Assembly (NCBI RefSeq): GCF_001949145.1
Contig: NW_019091362.1
Span: 3,118,424-3,182,423 of the forward strand
From: Acanthaster planci
Taxonomy: Eukaryota > Echinodermata > Asteroidea > Valvatida > Acanthasteridae
Reading direction: 5' to 3'
Length of the DNA stretch: 64,000 nt
Below the pieces are notes generated by a model, which saw only the letters and a program-made list of their open reading frames with translations, was not told the origin of the DNA and did not search any database. This document shows, piece by piece, positions 61,116 to 64,000 of the stretch; position 1 is the stretch's first letter, and the number at the start of each line of letters is the position of its first letter. Position numbers and translations under genes: made by a program.

Positions 61116-61695
61116 GTAGGTTTTCCTTTCATTTGTCCATGATGTTACGAACACTGTCCTTTTAAAAGCAGTGATATGAGAGAAAAAGAGGGGATTTTTT
61201 GATGAAGTGGAATTTTCAACTAATGCATTCAAGAGTTCATCTTTCCTTAAAATTGGAGCAAAATCAAGGGGGATATATGCACATACAGTTGTCAAAAATT
61301 TACAAACCTTTAGACCACAAGTGTTGAATCACTATTATTAAGACTGCTGATAGTTGGAAACAGGTGCAACAACTTGTTGTGTAGCTGATCAGAAACCACT
61401 TCCACTTTATTTGAACCTGTGAAATAAAAAGTATCAGTGTAAATTTTCTGATTGGTCAAATGTAGGAATGGAATGGTTTGCCGGGAATAAAGTCTGAGAA
61501 ATTGTAATTCAGCACGCTTCAAGTCGAAGTGTTTGTTATCTTGCAAACACGACTGTGTTGTCAACTCCCCTTGAGTCCGATTCAGCGATGGTTTGTTGAC
61601 TTGCTTGTAGCTGTAAATTGTGTTTATGCCTGGGACCCGTTTATTTTGGATTGTTGAGTGTTATTTTTGTTCACCTTGTTTCTTGTTGTTTGCAG

Positions 61696-61827
61696 ATGAT
61701 ACAAGGTGTGCCGAAAACGAGTTTACCTGCCGCAACAACAAGTGTATCACAAATCGATGGCTGTGCGACGGGGACGACGACTGTGCCGACGGCTATCGTA
61801 GTGACGAGGCCCGAGATACTTGCAAGG
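61696..61827 (+). CDS. LRP1: LRP1-like exon 19: LDLa module, cluster II second
   Basis: A phase 1-1 exon of 132 bp: [21 protein letters not shown] and then [19 protein letters not shown]. Six cysteines are present. Between the fifth cysteine and S-D-E there are five residues (A-D-G-Y-R) where three are usual, a two-residue insertion in the calcium loop. Splice sites: TTTGCAG and GTATGT. Confidence 0.92.
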
Positions 61828-63270
61828 GTATGTGAAAGGTGTTCATTGTTCAACCAGCTATGTGAAAGATGGTCAACGGTTTGAAATGAAATACCTTGGA
61901 CAGCCATAAGGGGTCAGTGTTTCCAAATTCCTGTGTTTCCGCAACGCAACAGTGTGAAAGCGTTCAACCCTCCAAAAGCCAGGGGGAGAGTGCCCCTCTC
62001 CCCATTACGTTTTTGCAGATATTGTTGTAACCTATTTAAATGGTGCTCAGCCTGTTTAGGAGATTTTCTGTTAATGTTTTGCAGTGATTTTGACACCAGC
62101 TTTATAAAAATAGGATATACCGTTCTTGTGAGATGTCCACATTTCCAAGACTTGTAGGCCAAAAACTTTGCTCACAGACTGACATGTGTGAGCCAGAACT
62201 GTATCTATTCCTGGCAAGAAAACCCATCATAGGATTGAATTGAAACATCACAGATCAATTTACTTGTAGTCAATGCCAATTTTCTAAAAGATTGGTCATT
62301 GAACAGCATAGTCCACCCCCCTGTGTCATAAGTAAAAACCAAAGCTCCTGAAGAGTTCTGATCATACCTCACATGTACAGAGCTTTCAGAAAAGGACCAG
62401 TTTTATGTGTTTTGGTTTATATGTATTTTCAATGGACAAACCCTTTGTATGCCATTGCATGCACTGAGAAAAGAAATTTTGTCACTGAGGGATTTGAACC
62501 TCTCTGTCAATTTCTGTTTGTTTTAGTTTTTGAGCCCTCAACTTACTTGAGTTTTAATATCCTGTGTTGCCTTTCCAACCAGGAACGTGTCTGTACTTGG
62601 ATATTAAATTTATCATCTTTGGAGAATCCTTTCCTGATGACATCATAATTTAATTGACAAAAGGGGTTTTCTGAAGACGTGTGCCGAGACATTCGAGATT
62701 CCCCTAAGAATGGATGGTGTCATTTTGATTTAGGTCATTTGATTAGTTTGAGTTAGATACTGTCAATTCAACATGAAGAAAAATCTAATACAGTTAACCA
62801 ATTTGATGTCTTCACTTCATATAGAGCTGCTAATCACTACAGAGTTTCTTTATTTCATATGGAAATTCATTTTTTAAAATGGATGTGCACATTTTTATTT
62901 TTAAATATGGATTTTGTAAAAATCAGACCACAGCAATGTTATGTCGTGCACAGAATGTTTTGAGGTAGTTATTGCATTAGAAGGTCTTTAATTGAAAAAT
63001 GCTATTTCGAACATGAAATTAAGCAGGGAAATTTGTTGAAATTTAAATATATTGGCCCCTGAAAACTACTTTACTAAATAAAAGTAAAACAAATGTAGTC
63101 TGTTTCAATACAACATTACCTTCCTGCTCAGAGTAAGGCCCAAAGGGTGTTTTCAAAAGTTATATCTTTGCTGTAAAAACTCCTAAGCACTGACCCGATG
63201 AATTGTCTTTTAGACAGCGCAATATGTTGACAGTACACTGTTGTCCACTTGAATTTTCCTCTCACTACAG

Positions 63271-63384
63271 AGCATGAGTGTCGCACAGGCCAATTCCAGT
63301 GTGCCAACCAACGCTGTATTCTTAACTTGTGGGAATGCGATGGGGAGGATGATTGCGGCGACAATAGCGATGAACTGGGCTGCA
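63271..63384 (+). CDS. LRP1: LRP1-like exon 20: LDLa module, cluster II third
   Basis: A phase 1-1 exon of 114 bp with a canonical LDLa module, [15 protein letters not shown] to [11 protein letters not shown]. Last exon visible; the donor GTAAGT at 63385 shows the gene continues. Vertebrate LRP1 has eight modules in this cluster, so about five more are expected to the right. Confidence 0.94.
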
Positions 63385-63420
63385 GTAAGTTTGTACAGTA
63401 TCTCTCGGGCCCCCAGTCAT

Positions 63421-63956
63421 GAACCACTTCCTGCCGGGTAAAATTTGCACGTGCGGGACGAGTTCCTAGGCGATTTTCAAGATTTTCCTTTTTCAAAATT
63501 CTTCAAATTATCCTAACTTCATTTCTAGATGTTTACACCGACATGAATGACTGTCTGGTTGCTACTCTAATCTGACAGGCAACCTCCATTGACACCCAGG
63601 TATTGCAGCCAGGCCTGCTGCCCAGCAAAGAGAGCCCAGATTGTGCGGTGTGGCGTAATTTCCTTTGTTCCTGAAATTGGCCCAGTACTCTACTGTATGG
63701 CAGTGGTGTCTTTACAGATGTGGACAGTTTAGCATGCAGTATTGTATCGCTCATCGCTGGAGTGCTGGAGCACTTTTGTCCCCGCTGATAATCCGCGGGC
63801 GCTGAATGCCACAAACAGTGGTATACCATTTCAAAAAAATAACCGATTACTTCTGCTAATGCCAGCTTGCAATTCCCAGCAGCCCGGTCTTTTGTTCCGA
63901 TGACGGTCATTTATTATAAGGGCCAGTTCCTTTGTCCGATTTTGGGCACCCCTTGC
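63421..63956. repeat. Dispersed repeat, family D copy 2
   Basis: Second copy of the repeat at 49331-49690, lying just after exon 20. It carries about 190 extra bp (about 63577-63765) between TAATCTGAC and GGAGCACTTTTGTCC. Either the first copy lost this part or this copy gained it. The 3' ends of both copies agree up to GGGCACCCC. Confidence 0.85.
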
Positions 63957-64000
63957 TATGTGCACAAACCCGAGGTCTCCGGTACCAGGAACCTGGGCAC

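Larger units (their letters stand above)
42825..63270 (+). other. LRP1-like introns 2-19
   Basis: Introns range from 126 bp (intron 5) to about 2.0 kb (intron 9), all GT-AG. No nested gene was found on either strand. The longest opposite-strand frame, 184 codons at 51513-52067 in intron 10, has no domain or splice context. Intron 10 and intron 11 otherwise hold nothing I recognise; other introns hold the repeats listed separately. Confidence 0.75.
16706..63384 (+). other. LRP1: LRP1-like endocytic receptor gene (5' part, 20 coding exons, open at right edge)
   Basis: The joined exons give 3010 nt, about 1003 codons, with every splice phase compatible. The product is the extracellular start of a giant type I membrane receptor that binds lipoproteins, proteases and inhibitors and carries them into endosomes. 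Domain order by residue: signal peptide 1 to about 28; LDLa about 33-68, 72-115 and 122-160; EGF 163-199; EGF 200-242; YWTD propeller about 245-514; EGF 515-557; YWTD propeller about 558-835; EGF 836-876; LDLa from about 880 to the window end. This is the LRP1/LRP1B layout, not LRP2, which starts with seven LDLa modules. Stretches such as SYVIGRQKIDGT and LLWPNGLSLD are close to vertebrate LRP1 as I recall it. The remaining modules, transmembrane helix and NPxY tail lie beyond 64 kb. The LRP1/LRP1B split is a vertebrate one, so this is probably the single ancestral-type gene. Confidence 0.92.

Noticed and set aside
62488-62512. B-box-like GGTTCAAATCC on the - strand in intron 19
   Set aside because: No A box at the right distance and no tRNA-like pairing.
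1-64000. CRISPR arrays, prokaryotic operons, phage or defence systems
   Set aside because: None present. The split genes and repeats are eukaryotic, and the tandem repeats here lack CRISPR-like unit and spacer structure.

Overview
This is a eukaryotic (metazoan) genomic window. Genes are split by GT-AG introns, coding density is low, and non-coding DNA is full of short transposon-like repeats. The best supported gene is the 5' third of an LRP1-type (low-density lipoprotein receptor-related protein 1) endocytic receptor on the + strand. Intron size, a DIRS-type tyrosine-recombinase retrotransposon and very frequent palindromic TACATGTA / TACCGGTA motifs suggest a marine invertebrate. An invertebrate deuterostome (echinoderm, hemichordate or amphioxus) is my best guess, but the sequence alone does not settle this.

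Left part (1-16.6 kb): a degenerate 22-bp-period minisatellite (about 1.09-1.89 kb) runs into a decayed DIRS-like element carrying reverse transcriptase and tyrosine recombinase remnants (about 1.95-4.5 kb). It is followed by scattered transporter exons. A first coding exon of a monocarboxylate-transporter-like (SLC16) gene lies on the - strand at 5061-5259. A second, clear SLC16-like exon for a later part of the fold lies on the - strand at 11643-11892, with a weak third piece at about 10.6-10.7 kb. A SLC17-like exon lies on the + strand at 9279-9449. The SLC16 exons lie in the wrong order for a single gene, so they must come from paralogues, a rearrangement or pseudogene pieces. Several MITE-like elements lie between them.

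Right part (16.7-64 kb): LRP1-like gene, 20 coding exons, open at the right edge. Exon 1 (16706-16793) encodes only a signal peptide and leaves in phase 1. A 25.9-kb intron follows, with no convincing gene inside it. Exons 2-20 (42708-63384) all join in frame (3010 nt, about 1003 codons). In order they encode: three LDL-receptor class A (LDLa) modules, two EGF modules, a YWTD beta-propeller, an EGF module, a second YWTD propeller, an EGF module, and the first three LDLa modules of the second ligand-binding cluster. This is the LRP1/LRP1B order, except that vertebrate LRP1 has two N-terminal LDLa modules and this gene has three.

The introns hold repeat families that recur within the window: a 0.36/0.53-kb family at 49.3 and 63.4 kb, one family shared by 6.1 and 58.2 kb, one shared by 6.4 and 12.1 kb, and a fold-back element at 36.8 kb with a solo arm at 10.5 kb. 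They also hold tRNA-promoter-bearing SINE-like pieces, a Tigger-like MITE and small tandem repeats. No prokaryotic-type system, CRISPR array or rRNA gene was seen. The most useful results are the reconstructed LRP1 gene model, including the short signal-peptide exon, and the internally recurring mobile-element families.
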